Positions 41,064-51,400 are shown, counted from the first letter of the stretch. The stretch is 64,000 nucleotides of DNA from Microbacterium sp. VKM Ac-2870 (GCF_015350795.1 NZ_JADKSH010000003.1:248001-312000); one strand, 5' to 3'. Translations and numbers: made by a program. Notes: generated by a model not told the origin, from the letters alone.

Positions 41064-41300
41064 AGCCTAGTCCGGGCCGTGTTTCCTGAATGTGACGGCT
41101 GAAGCGTCGAGGAGGACGGAGAGTGCCGAGGCGCCCACGGGCTCGCAGTCACCCCCACACAGGCACGCTCCCCGGGACAGGCCGATACGCAGGAAATCAG
41201 CCTGCGCTCGGCAGATCGCCTGTGCCCGGCCGCGCAGACGTCGACAGTGGATGCCGCGGCATCCCGCCCCCGTCGTCGCCCGACGACTTAGGATCAGCGC
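41064..41300. promoter_or_regulatory. Divergent leaderless promoters and a GGATGCC palindrome
   Basis: This 243-base gap separates the ATP-grasp operon and the molybdopterin oxidoreductase. Minus-strand TAGGCT (41064-41069) is six bases from the ATP-grasp ATG, and plus-strand TAGGAT (41089 region is not used; the box is at 41289-41294) is six bases from the ATG at 41301. GGATGCC-GC-GGCATCC (41249-41264) is a perfect 16-base palindrome made of the over-represented word and its complement. I see no small gene in the rest. Confidence 0.55.
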
Positions 41301-42848
41301 ATGCACACGGGTTCACGAGGTCGGGCAGCATTCGCCGGCGCCGCAGCGGCGGTCTTCGGGGCGGGCGTCGCGGAGCTCGCGGGGGCGCTCGTCGGGGCGA
41401 GCCCGATCGCCGCCGTCGGCTCCGCGCTCATCGACCTCGCGCCGCCGTGGGGCAAGGACCTCGCGATCGCCCTGTTCGGCACCGGCGACAAGGCCGCTCT
41501 GATCGTGGCGGTCGCCATCGTGCTGCTCCTGCTCGGCGCGGGGGCGGGACTGATCGCGCGCCGCTCGATGGGCGGTGCGCAGACGCTTGTCGTGGTGCTC
41601 GGCCTGATCGGCGTCGGCGCCGCCGTGACCCGCGCGGATGCCCCGGCGCTCGCCATCGTGCCCCCCGCGGTGGGCGCGGGCGCCACCCTTCTCGCCCTCA
41701 GCCTGCTGGCGCCGCGCGCCGCCGCCGCGTCGACGGCGACCCGAACGGCATCCGCCGCGCCCGACGCGGCGCCGTCGGCCGGGGCGTCCCGCCGCACGTT
41801 CCTCACGTGGACGGCCGGGGCCGCGGCAGCCGGAGCTCTGGCCGCGGTCGGCGGGTGGGCACTGCAGGCCGGAGCCCGCGCCGCGACGGCCGTCCGGGCT
41901 GCCATCACGCTGCCGCGGCCGGTGAAGACCGCCACCGTTCCGGCGGGGGCCGACCTCGGCATCCCGGGTCTCACACCGGCGATCACTCCGAACGCCGACT
42001 TCTACCGCATCGACACCGCCCTGGCGGTGCCGCAGATCGACCCGGCGACATGGAAGCTGCGCATCCACGGCAAGGTCGACAACGAGGTCGAGATCAGCTG
42101 GGACGAGCTGCTCGCGCTCCCCCTCGAAGAGAGCGTCACCACCCTCACCTGCGTATCGAACGAGGTGGGCGGCGATCTCATCGGCACGGCGCTGTGGCTC
42201 GGCTATCCGATCCGGCATCTCCTCGCTCGCGCCGGCGTGCAGGCGGATGCCGACATGGTGCTCTCCACGTCGATCGACGGCTTCACCGCGGGCACCCCGC
42301 TGGAGACGCTGACCGATGACCGCAATGCGATCCTCGCCGTCGGCATGAACGGCGAGCCGCTGCCGATCGCTCACGGGTTTCCGGTGCGCATGGTCGTGCC
42401 GGGCCTGTACGGCTACGTGTCGGCGACGAAGTGGGTCACCGATCTGGAGGTGACGCGGTTCTCCGACGCGCAGGGGTACTGGACTCCTCGCGGCTGGTCG
42501 GAGCGCGGACCTATCAAGCTCGCGAGTCGCATCGACGTTCCCCGCCGCGGAGCCGCAGTATCCGCCGGCGACACCGTCATCGCCGGCGTCGCGTGGCAAC
42601 AGCATGTCGGTGTGCGGGGTGTGCAGGTGCGCATCGACGACGGCGACTGGCAGGAGGCGACCCTCGCTACCGCGATCTCGGCCGACACCTGGGTGCAGTG
42701 GACGCTGCCGTGGGCGGCGACAGCCGGCCCCCACACCATCACTGCGCGGGCGATCGGCACCGACGGCCAGCCGCAGACGCAGGCCTCCGCCCCGCCGGCG
42801 CCGGACGGCGCGACCGGATGGCCGCGCGTCTCCGTCACCGTCGCCTGA
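41301..42848 (+). CDS. Membrane-anchored molybdopterin-dependent oxidoreductase, sulfite-oxidase family
   Basis: A 515-residue protein. Residues ~1-140 contain about four hydrophobic segments. A twin-arginine-like motif 'ASRRTFLTWTAGAAAAG' follows near residue 163 with one more helix, so the catalytic part is probably outside the cell, exported by Tat. The sulfite-oxidase-type molybdopterin domain covers residues ~220-395; Cys284 in 'TLTCVSNEVGGDLIGTALW' is the expected Mo ligand. A C-terminal Mo-co dimerisation-type beta domain ends it. No haem-binding domain is seen, so the electron partner is separate. The substrate (sulfite, protein methionine sulfoxide or other) is open. The start has TAGGAT six bases upstream. 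Confidence 0.9.
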   Translation: MHTGSRGRAAFAGAAAAVFGAGVAELAGALVGASPIAAVGSALIDLAPPWGKDLAIALFGTGDKAALIVAVAIVLLLLGAGAGLIARRSMGGAQTLVVVLGLIGVGAAVTRADAPALAIVPPAVGAGATLLALSLLAPRAAAASTATRTASAAPDAAPSAGASRRTFLTWTAGAAAAGALAAVGGWALQAGARAATAVRAAITLPRPVKTATVPAGADLGIPGLTPAITPNADFYRIDTALAVPQIDPATWKLRIHGKVDNEVEISWDELLALPLEESVTTLTCVSNEVGGDLIGTALWLGYPIRHLLARAGVQADADMVLSTSIDGFTAGTPLETLTDDRNAILAVGMNGEPLPIAHGFPVRMVVPGLYGYVSATKWVTDLEVTRFSDAQGYWTPRGWSERGPIKLASRIDVPRRGAAVSAGDTVIAGVAWQQHVGVRGVQVRIDDGDWQEATLATAISADTWVQWTLPWAATAGPHTITARAIGTDGQPQTQASAPPAPDGATGWPRVSVTVA

Positions 42849-42863
42849 GGCAGACGCGTTCGC

Positions 42864-44084
42864 TCAGCCGGCGAGCACCAGCCGTAGCTGCTCGACGGCC
42901 CAGTCGAGCTCGGTCGCCCGCACGACCAGCGGCGGGGCGATCCGGATCGTCTGGCCGTGGGTGTCCTTGACGAGCACGCCGCGACCCAGGAGCTTCTCGG
43001 CGAGTTCTCGACCGGTGCCGTACGCCGGGTCGATGTCGACGCCGGCCCACAGCCCCGCGACGCGCACGGCGCTCACTCCCTGACCGATCAGCGACTCGAG
43101 GGCGCCCTGGAGGTGCTCGCCGAGGGCGAGCGCACGCGTCTGGAACTCGCCAGAGGCGAGCATCTCGACCACGCGAAGTCCGATGGCATCGGCCAGCGGG
43201 TTTCCGCCGAAGGTCGATCCATGCTCGCCGGGGCGGATGACCCCGAGCACGTCACGGTCGGCGACCACGGCGGACAGCGGCACGATGCCGCCGCCGAGAG
43301 CTTTGCCGAGCAGATACACATCGGGCACGACGCTTTCGCGATCGCACGCGAAGGTCGTCCCCACCCGGGCCAGCCCCGACTGGATCTCGTCGGCGATGAA
43401 CAGCACCTTCTCGCGGTCGCAGATCTCGCGGACGTCGCGGAGGTAGCCCTCCGGCGGAATGACCACGCCTGCCTCGCCCTGGATCGGCTCGACGAGCACC
43501 GCGGCGGTGTTCTCGTCGATCGCGGCGGCGATGGCCGCGGCATCCCCGTATGGAACCCGAACGAAGCCGGGGGTGAACGGTCCGAAGTCGCCGCGGGCCT
43601 GGTCGTCGTCGCTGAAGCTGACGATCGTGGTCGTGCGGCCGTGGAAATTTCCGTCGGCGACGATGATCGTCGCGGCATCCGCAGCGACGCCCTTGACGCG
43701 ATAGGCCCACGCGCGCGCAACCTTGATGCCCGTTTCGACGGCCTCGGCGCCCGTGTTCATCGGAAGCACGAGGTCTTTTCCGCAGAGGTCGGCGAGTGCT
43801 GCAGCGAACGGCCCGAGCCGATCGTTGTGGAACGCCCGGCTGGTCAGCGTGATGCGCCCGAGTTGCTCGGTCGCGGCGGCGATGAGCGCGGGATGGCGGT
43901 GCCCGAAGTTGAGCGCCGAATAGGCCGACAACAGGTCGAGGTACCGCTTGCCCTCGACGTCGGTCACCCACGCTCCCTCGCCGCGAGCGATCACGACCGG
44001 CAACGGGTGGTAGTTCTGGGCGACGGAGGACTCTTCCGCGGCGATGAGCCCCGCGGTGATGTCGTCGGAGGAGATCGTGGTCAT
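42864..44084 (-). CDS. rocD: Ornithine aminotransferase
   Basis: A 406-residue class-III PLP transaminase converting ornithine and 2-oxoglutarate to glutamate semialdehyde and glutamate. Family marks are 'NYHPLPVVIARGEGAWVTDV', 'YSALNFGHRHPALIAA', 'MNTGAEAVETGIKVARAWAY' and 'LFIADEIQSGLARVG', with the PLP lysine Lys261 in 'LLGKALGGGIVPLSAV'. The ATG at 44084 overlaps the ddaH stop (ATGA) and has GAGGAAAG upstream. The product cyclises to pyrroline-5-carboxylate, which PutA, encoded nearby, can oxidise to glutamate. Confidence 0.94.
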   Translation of the reverse strand: MTTISSDDITAGLIAAEESSVAQNYHPLPVVIARGEGAWVTDVEGKRYLDLLSAYSALNFGHRHPALIAAATEQLGRITLTSRAFHNDRLGPFAAALADLCGKDLVLPMNTGAEAVETGIKVARAWAYRVKGVAADAATIIVADGNFHGRTTTIVSFSDDDQARGDFGPFTPGFVRVPYGDAAAIAAAIDENTAAVLVEPIQGEAGVVIPPEGYLRDVREICDREKVLFIADEIQSGLARVGTTFACDRESVVPDVYLLGKALGGGIVPLSAVVADRDVLGVIRPGEHGSTFGGNPLADAIGLRVVEMLASGEFQTRALALGEHLQGALESLIGQGVSAVRVAGLWAGVDIDPAYGTGRELAEKLLGRGVLVKDTHGQTIRIAPPLVVRATELDWAVEQLRLVLAG

Positions 44085-44923
44085 TTCTTTCCTCGCAGTT
44101 CGAGTGTGCAGCACTTGATTCCGCCGCCGCCCAGCAGCAGCTCCGACAGGTCGACCGCAACGGGGGTGTAACCCCGCTCGCGCAGCTGAGCGTCGAAACC
44201 GGTCGCGCGCGGGGAGATGAGGACGTGCCGACCGTCGGATGCCGCGTTGAGGCCGAACACGGCCCCATCGGCGTCGGAGACGAGGATCGCGTCGGGGTAG
44301 CGCTGTTCGAGCACACGCCGGGAGGGTTCGTCGAATGCGGACGGCAGGTAGGCGATGTTCGCCGCCTCCACGCCCGTGGGTCCCTGCACCGGATCGAGCA
44401 CGCAGATCGCCGTGTCGAGGTGGTAGAACCGCGGATCGACAAGCTGCAGCGACACGACCTCGCGTCCGAAGACTCCCGCCACCTCGCGGTGGCTGTCACC
44501 GGCTGACCGGAAGCCGGTGCCGGCGAGGATCGTGTCGCCGGCAAGCAGGAAGTCGCCTTCGCCCTCCTGCACGTCGACGGGCGATATCACCTCGAGTCCG
44601 TTCGCGGCGAACCAGTCCATGAAGGGCTGCTCCTCGCCGCGGCGCTCGTCGACGCGGAACCGCACGCCGAGCGCACGGCCGTCGATGATGAAGCCACCGT
44701 TGGCCGTGTACACCATGTCGGGAAGGCCCGGGAGCGGGTCGATCAGCTCGACCTCGTGACCGAGGGCGAGATATGTGTCGTAGAGCGTCTGCCACTGGGC
44801 GACGGCCTTCGCCGTGTCGGTGGGGTGAGTCGGCTCCATCCACGGGTTGATCCGGTAGCTCACCGTGAAGAACTCAGGCCGGCACATGAGGTATCGACGG
44901 TGCTGGGCGATCCGGTCGGGCAT
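44081..44923 (-). CDS. ddaH: Dimethylarginine dimethylaminohydrolase / arginine deiminase-like amidinohydrolase
   Basis: A 280-residue enzyme of the guanidino-modifying (pentein) superfamily. 'YLMCRPEFFTVSYRINPWME' opens it, 'DMVYTANGGFIIDGRAL' carries the substrate-binding region, the catalytic histidine is in 'RFYHLDTAICVL', and the nucleophile is Cys271 in 'GGGGIKCCTLE'. Family members hydrolyse methylated arginines to citrulline, or related guanidino compounds. Coupled with rocD, it fits an arginine/ornithine catabolic unit. It is divergent from a TetR regulator gene; the operator region lies at 45031-45085. Confidence 0.88.
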   Translation of the reverse strand: MPDRIAQHRRYLMCRPEFFTVSYRINPWMEPTHPTDTAKAVAQWQTLYDTYLALGHEVELIDPLPGLPDMVYTANGGFIIDGRALGVRFRVDERRGEEQPFMDWFAANGLEVISPVDVQEGEGDFLLAGDTILAGTGFRSAGDSHREVAGVFGREVVSLQLVDPRFYHLDTAICVLDPVQGPTGVEAANIAYLPSAFDEPSRRVLEQRYPDAILVSDADGAVFGLNAASDGRHVLISPRATGFDAQLRERGYTPVAVDLSELLLGGGGIKCCTLELRGKK

Positions 44924-45030
44924 TCTCGCTCCTCGTTCCCTCGACGGTCATTCGAGGGGCCGCGGCGGACGCTGTCCACAGGCCCGGATCCCGTGTCGAT
45001 GACGCGGGAGGGGCACGCCGATATCCCATT

Positions 45031-45085
45031 CTGCCAGAACCGTTTCTGCCGAACCGGTTGCCAAGATCATGCAGGTGAGTAGATT
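45031..45085. promoter_or_regulatory. Operator repeats and leaderless promoter between ddaH and TetR
   Basis: CAGAA-CCGT-TTCTG (45035-45048) is an inverted repeat, and CTGCCAGAACCG (45031-) and CTGCCGAACCG (45046-) are near-direct repeats. TAGATT (45080-45085) lies seven bases before the TetR ATG at 45093. The arrangement suits autoregulation by the TetR protein and control of ddaH-rocD. Confidence 0.55.
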
Positions 45086-45092
45086 TCTTCTC

Positions 45093-45824
45093 ATGGCGCG
45101 CCGGACGGGGGACGAGACGCGCGCGCTGCTGTTGCGGGTGGGCATGCAGATGCTGCTCGAGCGCGGCGTCTCGGCCGGCGTGCAGCACATCCGCCTGCAA
45201 GAAGTGCTGCGCCGTGCGGGTCTGACAACCGGCGCCGCCTACCGACTGTGGGCCGACCAGAACGACTATCAGCGCGATCTCGCCGTGTCGATGGTGCGAC
45301 TGCGCCTGAGCACACCGACCGAGTATGCACAGGCGGCCATCGATCAGCTCATCGCCGACGGGGCGTCGCGCGACGAGATCCTCCGCGCCGCCGCCGCCTC
45401 ACACGTGGAGAGCATTTCGGTGCATACGAGCGACCGCGAGCGTGTCCGCGACACCCAGCAGTTCTTGGTGACGCTCGCGCTGCGCGCAACGGCGGAAACC
45501 TGGCCGGAGCTCAGAGAGGCCAGTCACGCGCGCCACCAGGAGTCGATCGACGCCTTCTCCGCCTTCACGCTGTCGTTGATGGATGCCTACGGGATGCGGA
45601 TGAAGGCGCCGCTGGCGATCGAGGACTTCACCGCGGCCATGGCGGCGCTTTCCGATGGCTTCGCTCTGCGCGCGATCGAAGGAATCGCGCATCCCACGAT
45701 CGACGCCGGTGCATCCGACGAGATCGGAGAAGGCCGATGGACGCTGTTCGCGCTGGGTTTGCGGGCCCTCGTCAACGAGTTCATGACTCCTACGGAGGAC
45801 CGCGGGAGCCCTGGGGTCGAGTAG
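45093..45824 (+). CDS. TetR family regulator, probably of ddaH-rocD
   Basis: A 243-residue regulator. The helix-turn-helix is unusual: 'QHIRLQEVLRRAGLTTGAAY' followed by 'RLWADQNDYQRDLA' instead of the common Y-x-H-F. The C-terminal domain is helical and long ('YGMRMKAPLAIEDFTAAMAA'). It is divergent from ddaH with repeated sites between them, so it probably controls arginine/ornithine catabolism. The ATG at 45093 is chosen because TAGATT is seven bases upstream, the leaderless pattern; an ATG at 45069 would lie upstream of that promoter's start point. Confidence 0.83.
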   Translation: MARRTGDETRALLLRVGMQMLLERGVSAGVQHIRLQEVLRRAGLTTGAAYRLWADQNDYQRDLAVSMVRLRLSTPTEYAQAAIDQLIADGASRDEILRAAAASHVESISVHTSDRERVRDTQQFLVTLALRATAETWPELREASHARHQESIDAFSAFTLSLMDAYGMRMKAPLAIEDFTAAMAALSDGFALRAIEGIAHPTIDAGASDEIGEGRWTLFALGLRALVNEFMTPTEDRGSPGVE

Positions 45825-46043
45825 TTTCCTCGGCCCCAGAGCGACACTCCCCCCGGTGTGTCACAAGACGGTTCAGCCTGCGCCTGTGCTTCTGAAAGAC
45901 AGAGACGGCCGCCGTCTGGCGCTCCCCAGATGCGCCATGAATATGCTCGCTCGCCGAACCGAGCATCACCAGAAAGATAAGTTGTTTCTCCCCGAGGGGG
46001 ATTCTCGGCACGGAAGATCACCAGGATCTCGCGAGGGGCATGC
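45825..46043. other. Intergenic region, convergent gene ends
   Basis: These 219 bases lie between the 3' ends of the TetR gene and bioB. AGACGGC-C-GCCGTCT (45903-45917) is a perfect 15-base palindrome that could contribute to termination in both directions. I see no gene; short open frames here have no start signals. Confidence 0.4.
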
Positions 46044-47102
46044 TCATGCGTTCGCCTGGATCTCGGTCCCCGCGCCCCGCCGTCGGGGGCGCGGCACGGC
46101 GTCGGCGGCGCGAGACTCGAGGACCGGGGCGCTCTCGGCGACGAAGCCGTTCTCCCGGATGAGCGCATGATCCGCGGCGGCGGCCTGCCCCTCCGCGGTG
46201 AGGTAGTCGCCGAGGAACATCGAGTTGGCGATGTGGAGAGCAAGCCCCTGGAGTGTGCCGAGGTGCAGTTCTCGTCCTCCCGCGAGGCGTATCTCCGCTT
46301 CGGGACACACCAGTCGCGCCAGCGCGACGATCTTCAGGCACCTCAGCGGTGAGAGCTCCCACCTGCCCGCCATCGGCGTGCCGTCGAACGGGACGAGGAA
46401 GTTGATGGGAATCGAGTCGGCCCCCAGTTCCCGCAGGGCGAAGAGCGCTTCGACCAGCTGCTCGTCCGTCTCGCCCAGGCCGGCGATGAGACCGCTGCAC
46501 GGCGAAACCCCGGCAGCCTTCGCCTGCGAGATCGTATCGATGCGGTCGGCATAGGTGTGGGTCTGCACGATCTGGTCGTGAAACGACTCGGCAGTGTTGA
46601 TGTTGTGGTTGTAGGCATCCACTCCGGCTTCGGCGAGTCGCTGGGCCTGACCGTCGCGCAGGAGCCCGAGACAGGCGCAGACCTCGACATCGAAGCGACG
46701 GCCCTTGATGGCGCCGGCGATCTCCGCAACGCGCGCGATGTCCCGGTCAGACGGTCCGCGCCCGCTCGCAACGAGACAGACGCGCGTGGCACCTCCCTGA
46801 ACGCCCTGTTCCGCTTGCGCGACGGCCTCTTCCGGTGACAGCCAGGAGTACTTCAGGATCGGCGCCGTCGATCCCAACGCCTGAGAGCAGTAGTTGCAGT
46901 TCTCCGGGCAGATGCCGGATCTCAGGTTCACGAGGTAATTCAGCTTCACACGGTTGCCGAAATGGGCGCGTCTGATGCGGGCGACGGCCGCGACGAGGTC
47001 CAAGACGTCCTCATCCGGTGTGGCGAGCACACCGAGGGCTTCGCTGGTGCCGATGCGACGACCCGCGAGAACCGCCTCGACGAGGCGCGCGTAGGCGCTC
47101 AT
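46044..47102 (-). CDS. bioB: Biotin synthase
   Basis: A 352-residue radical-SAM enzyme inserting sulfur into dethiobiotin. The SAM cluster cysteines are C65, C69 and C72 in '[10 protein letters not shown]'. Further family marks are '[12 protein letters not shown]', '[20 protein letters not shown]' and '[16 protein letters not shown]'. The C-terminal ~20 residues are arginine-rich and probably dispensable. The ATG overlaps the bioY stop (ATGA), so transport and the last biosynthetic step are made together. bioA, bioD and bioF are not in the window. Confidence 0.95.
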   Translation of the reverse strand: MSAYARLVEAVLAGRRIGTSEALGVLATPDEDVLDLVAAVARIRRAHFGNRVKLNYLVNLRSGICPENCNYCSQALGSTAPILKYSWLSPEEAVAQAEQGVQGGATRVCLVASGRGPSDRDIARVAEIAGAIKGRRFDVEVCACLGLLRDGQAQRLAEAGVDAYNHNINTAESFHDQIVQTHTYADRIDTISQAKAAGVSPCSGLIAGLGETDEQLVEALFALRELGADSIPINFLVPFDGTPMAGRWELSPLRCLKIVALARLVCPEAEIRLAGGRELHLGTLQGLALHIANSMFLGDYLTAEGQAAAADHALIRENGFVAESAPVLESRAADAVPRPRRRGAGTEIQANA

Positions 47103-47704
47103 TGCCGCGGCTTCGACGTCGGGGCTACCAGGAGCGCGACCGCTTTCCACGCCGTTGGAAGCAGAGCGCTGAGCACCACGATCTTGAGGGCGTCGCCGAC
47201 GAGGAAAGGGACCACGCCCAGCAGAACCGCGCGCCCGAGGTCGACTCCCAGCGACACCGCCAGCCACGGCACCCCGAAGGCGTAGATCACGATCGTGCCG
47301 ATCCCGCCGAGAAGAAGCGTGGTACCCACCTTGCGATCCGCTTCCCGACGAGCAAGCTGGCCGACGACGAGGGCCGCAACGACGAAGCCGACGATGTAGC
47401 CGAACGTCGGGAAGGAGACGCCCGATTGCCCTGCGGAGAACACCGGAGCGCCGAGCGCGCCGATGACGAGGTAGAGCAGCGCGCTGGATGCTCCGCGCCA
47501 TGAGCCCAATACGGCGCCGTTCACCATCACGGCGAAGGTGGAAAGAGTGATCGGCACGGGTGTGAACCCCAGCGGGATGGTGATGCGGGCGGCGAGGACG
47601 ATGAACGCCGCCCCCGAGAGAATCAGCGCCGCATCGAGGACGCGCGAGTGTCGGATCACATCGACGAGATAGGTGCCCCGAGAGACCGGAAGAGCGGTGG
47701 ACAT
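47099..47704 (-). CDS. bioY: Biotin transporter substrate-specific component BioY
   Basis: A 201-residue membrane protein with about six helices, the S component of an ECF-type biotin importer. Family marks are '[20 protein letters not shown]' and '[20 protein letters not shown]'. No bioM/bioN genes are adjacent, so it would use a shared ECF module or work alone. The ATG at 47704 is chosen for the strong AGGAGGAAGT site; an in-frame ATG at 47728 lies within the operator and is unlikely. The leader contains the BioQ operators described separately. Confidence 0.93.
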   Translation of the reverse strand: MSTALPVSRGTYLVDVIRHSRVLDAALILSGAAFIVLAARITIPLGFTPVPITLSTFAVMVNGAVLGSWRGASSALLYLVIGALGAPVFSAGQSGVSFPTFGYIVGFVVAALVVGQLARREADRKVGTTLLLGGIGTIVIYAFGVPWLAVSLGVDLGRAVLLGVVPFLVGDALKIVVLSALLPTAWKAVALLVAPTSKPRQ

Positions 47705-47709
47705 GACTT

Positions 47710-47746
47710 CCTCCTGAACAGTGTTCAATGAACGTTGTTCAGGAGG
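47710..47746. promoter_or_regulatory. Paired BioQ operators in the bioY leader
   Basis: TGAACAGTGTTCA (47715-47727) and TGAACGTTGTTCA (47729-47741) are two perfect dyads of the TGAAC-N3-GTTCA type, 14 bases apart. This closely resembles the BioQ site reported for actinobacteria. The outer arms 47710-47720 and 47736-47746 are also 11-base complements, so the bioY mRNA could fold back on its own ribosome-binding site. A minus-strand -10 (TACGTT, 47752-47757) places the start point near 47745. Confidence 0.82.
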
Positions 47747-47796
47747 CTAGCAACGTATTTCCCGACGCTCGATCGTGACGTTCTACAATCACGGAC

Positions 47797-48432
47797 ATGC
47801 CGATTCGTGGATTGTCGCCAGACGACGTCGCCGCGACGGCGTTGCGCTTGGTCGATGAGGGAGGCTTGCCGGACTTCACCATGCGCCGTCTCGCCGCGGC
47901 GCTCGGCGTTCAACCGAGCGCGATCTACTGGCACTACCCGAACAAGCAGACGCTGCTGGCAGAACTCGCGGACCGGATCATCGGCTCGCGTCGGCAGTCG
48001 ATCCCCCATGACGCGTGGTCAGCACGGCTCCGAGAAGAAGCCATCGCCCTCCGCGAGGCACTGTTGGCATACCGGGACGGCGCCGAGATCGTCTCGAGCA
48101 CGATGGCTTTGGGACTGGGCTCCGATATCGCAACGTCACGGCTCGTAGACGCCCTCGCGACGGGCCCGTTCGACTCCGCAGCCACGCGCCACGCGGCAGC
48201 GACGGTGCTGCATTTCATCCTCGGGCATGTCTCACTGGAGCAGCAGCGCATGCTCTACGACAGCCTGGGGGCCCGGGAAGGCGCCCCGGTGCTGCTTTCC
48301 GACGCCAGCGGGTCGGAGGGATTCCGTTTCGGGATCGACACGATCATCGACGGCCTCGAGGTGCGCGCGTCGGAAGAGAGTTCCTCGGCCTCCGGGGTCG
48401 AGAAGACTCAGCCCATCACCTCAGAGCCTTGA
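47797..48432 (+). CDS. bioQ: TetR family biotin-gene repressor BioQ
   Basis: A 211-residue repressor with helix-turn-helix 'TMRRLAAALGVQPSAIYWHY' (residues ~28-47) and 'PNKQTLLAELADRII'. In actinobacteria a TetR-type BioQ, rather than bifunctional BirA, controls biotin genes, and this protein is divergent from bioY across two TGAAC-N3-GTTCA sites. TACAAT lies seven bases before the ATG, so its transcript is probably leaderless. The last ~30 residues are polar and likely disordered. The name rests on context and operator type. Confidence 0.85.
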   Translation: MPIRGLSPDDVAATALRLVDEGGLPDFTMRRLAAALGVQPSAIYWHYPNKQTLLAELADRIIGSRRQSIPHDAWSARLREEAIALREALLAYRDGAEIVSSTMALGLGSDIATSRLVDALATGPFDSAATRHAAATVLHFILGHVSLEQQRMLYDSLGAREGAPVLLSDASGSEGFRFGIDTIIDGLEVRASEESSSASGVEKTQPITSEP

Positions 48433-48489
48433 TCGTCCGTCGCGATGCCGCCCATCGCCGCACCTCGACGTCGCCCTCGCCGCCCGGCA

Positions 48490-51400
48490 TCAGATGACGG
48501 CCTCGCTCCACGGGTCGGGGTTGCCGAAACGGTGGGCGGTGATCGTGACCGCCTGCTCCCGCAGGAACGGCAGCAGTTCGATGCGCCCGGCGGTGGTCAC
48601 CTCGCCCGCGTAGACGGCCACGTCGGGATCGCCGGCCGTCGCCTCGACGAGGGCGGCGTGCGCTTCGGCCACGGACGCCGCGGGGCCCACCAGCCGCACC
48701 CGCGGCGCGGCGCCGTCGGCGCGGGCCGCGTCGAGCCGTGCGGTCCACTCGGCGTCGGTCTCCACGTACACCGGGATGTCGAGGTCACCGAACGCCCGTC
48801 GGACGGCGGCAGGCAGGCCTACCGGTGCGCTGAGCGTGAACGATCCACCGGCGCGGACGCCCGCGACGACGACGCGCAGAAGGGCGTGCCACGCGGCATC
48901 CTTCGTCGCCCGCACCGCCACCTCGACCGGGCGGTAGCGGAAGAGGTTCCGCTCGACCGCCACACGCGACACGTCTTTGACGCGTCCGAACTCCCGGTCC
49001 CATGCGACGGCATCCGAGAGCGCACCGCGACGCAGCCACTCGAACGCCTCGTAGTCGAGGGAGGGCTGCGCCGACTCGATGAGCGCGGTGATGCGTCCGT
49101 CGAGACCGCGCAGGTGCAGTGTCGACGACGGCGCCGCACCCGCCGAGGGCCGCCACGAGCCGAGACCGATCAGGTAGTTCGGACCGCCCGCCTTCGCGCC
49201 CGCTCCGACCGAGGAGCGCTTCCATCCGCCGAACGGCTGGCGCTGCACGATCGCGCCCGTGATGCCGCGGTTGACGTAGAGGTTTCCGGCCTCCACCTGA
49301 TCGAGCCACAGCTCGAGATCGGCGGGATCCTGCGTGTACAAGCCGGCCGTCAATCCGTACGCGACGGCATTCTGCAGCTCGATCGCCTCCGACAGCGAGC
49401 TCGCGTGCATGATGCCCAGCATCGGGCCGAAGAACTCTTCCAGATGCGTGCGCGACTGCGGTCGCACCCCCACGCGGATGCCGGGACGCCACAGCCGGCC
49501 GGCATATTGGGGTCCGCCCTCGTCGAGCAGCTCGGGTGCGACGAGCCACCGCTCGCCCTCTTCCAGGGTCGTCAGCGCCCAGTCGAGCTTGCCGTGGGGC
49601 ACGTCGATGACGGGCCCGACCTCGCTCAACGGATCGGACGGAGGCCCGACGCGCAACGAGCGCACCGCGTCGATCAGCTGACGGGCGAACCGCTCCGAGC
49701 GCCCGACCGGCCCCACCAGAATCGCGAGCGACGCGGCCGAGCACTTCTGGCCCGCGTGGCCGAAGGCGCTCTTGACCAGATCGGATGCCGCCAGGTCGAG
49801 ATCGGCCGACGGCATGACGATCATCGCGTTCTTGCCGCTGGTCTCCGCCAGCAGCGGCAGGCTGTTGCGCCACGACCGGAAGAGCTGGGCGGTCTCCCAG
49901 GCACCGGTGAGGATCACGCGGTCGACGTCGGGGTGCGAAAGCAGGTGCTGCCCCAACTCGCCCTCATCGATGTCGACGAGCGTGACGAGCTCTCGACCGA
50001 CGCCGGCGGCATCCAACGCATCCCAGATGGCCTCGGCGACAACTGCGGCGCAGCGGCGGGCCTGCGGGGCGGGCTTGAAGACGACGGCCGATCCGGCGGC
50101 GATCGCGGCCAGCACCCCGCCGGCGGGGATGGCGACCGGGAAGTTCCACGGGGGCGCGACGACCGTCAGCGCCGCGGGGACGAACACCGCCCCGCTGATG
50201 CGATCGAGCTCTCGCGCGGTGGAGGCGTAGTAGTTGGCGAAATCGATGGCTTCGCTGACTTCGACATCCGCTTCAGCGAACACCTTGCCCGTCTCGCTCG
50301 CCGCGACCTCGATGAGTTCACCGCGACGGGCCTCGAGTCGGCGCGCGACCGCCTGCAGCACCGCGGCACGCTCGTCGGCGGGCACGGCGCCCCACCGTGC
50401 ACCCGCCTCGCGGGCACGGCCGATCGTCGATTCGAGCGCGTCAGCGGCGTCGATGCGGGCCGCCGCGATGGTTGCATCGCCCGCCGTCGAGGCCTCCACA
50501 CGGGAGAGGATGTCGCGCGACCAGGCCCGGTTGGCGGGTAGGGCCGGGTCGGTGTCGGCGGCGTTCGCGAATCCGGACGCACCCTCCGCTCCCGCGCTCT
50601 CGCGCAGGTCGAAGACAGCGGTGTCGACGAACGAGCTGCCGTCGTCGCGGCCACTGGCGATGCCGAGCACGACCTGTGTCAGGTCGCCGTCCGTCCCGTC
50701 GGGCACCGGCCGGGTCAGGGCCGGTGCGTCCGTCGCGTCCGTGTCGGTCTCGGCGGCGCGATCCTGGCGGCGACGGGGCCCCACCGGCAGGGCCGGATCG
50801 ACCGAGCGATCGAGCGACGCGAGGAATCGGTCTCGCTCCCGGGCGAACATCGCCGGCTCGTCGGCGAGATCGAACGCGGCCGAGAGGAAGTTGTCGCTCG
50901 ACGCGTTCTCCTCCAACCGGCGCACCAGATAGCTGATCGCGACGTCGAACTCGTCGGGACGGACGACCGGCACGTACAGCAACACGTGACCGACCTCGCG
51001 CGAGACCGCGGCAACCTGCCCCTGCGCCATTCCGAGCAGCATCTCGAACTCGACGTCGTCGCCGGGCGCGTCCACCGCGTTCAGGCCGCGTTCGCCGGCC
51101 AGCAGCCAGGCGTAGGCGATGTCGAAGAGGTTGTGGCCGGCGACGCCGATGCGGACAGCCCGGGTGTTCTCCGGGTGCAGCACCTCGTCGAGACAGCGGA
51201 GGTAGTTCGCGTCGGAGTCGAGCTTGCTGGCGTGGGTCGCGAGCGGCCAACCGTGCATCACGGCATCCACGCGCTCCATCGCGAGGTTCGCCCCCTTCAC
51301 GAGGCGCACCTTGATCCGGGCGCCCCCGGCATCCACCCGCTGCTGCGCCCATGCCGTCAGCTCCCGTAGCGCCGGCAACGCGTCGGGCAGGTAGGCCTGC

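Noticed and set aside
46050..46110. Arginine-rich C-terminus of BioB as sign of a frameshift
   Set aside because: The core fold is complete before it and the frame stays open with the same base composition; an ordinary lineage-specific tail is simpler.
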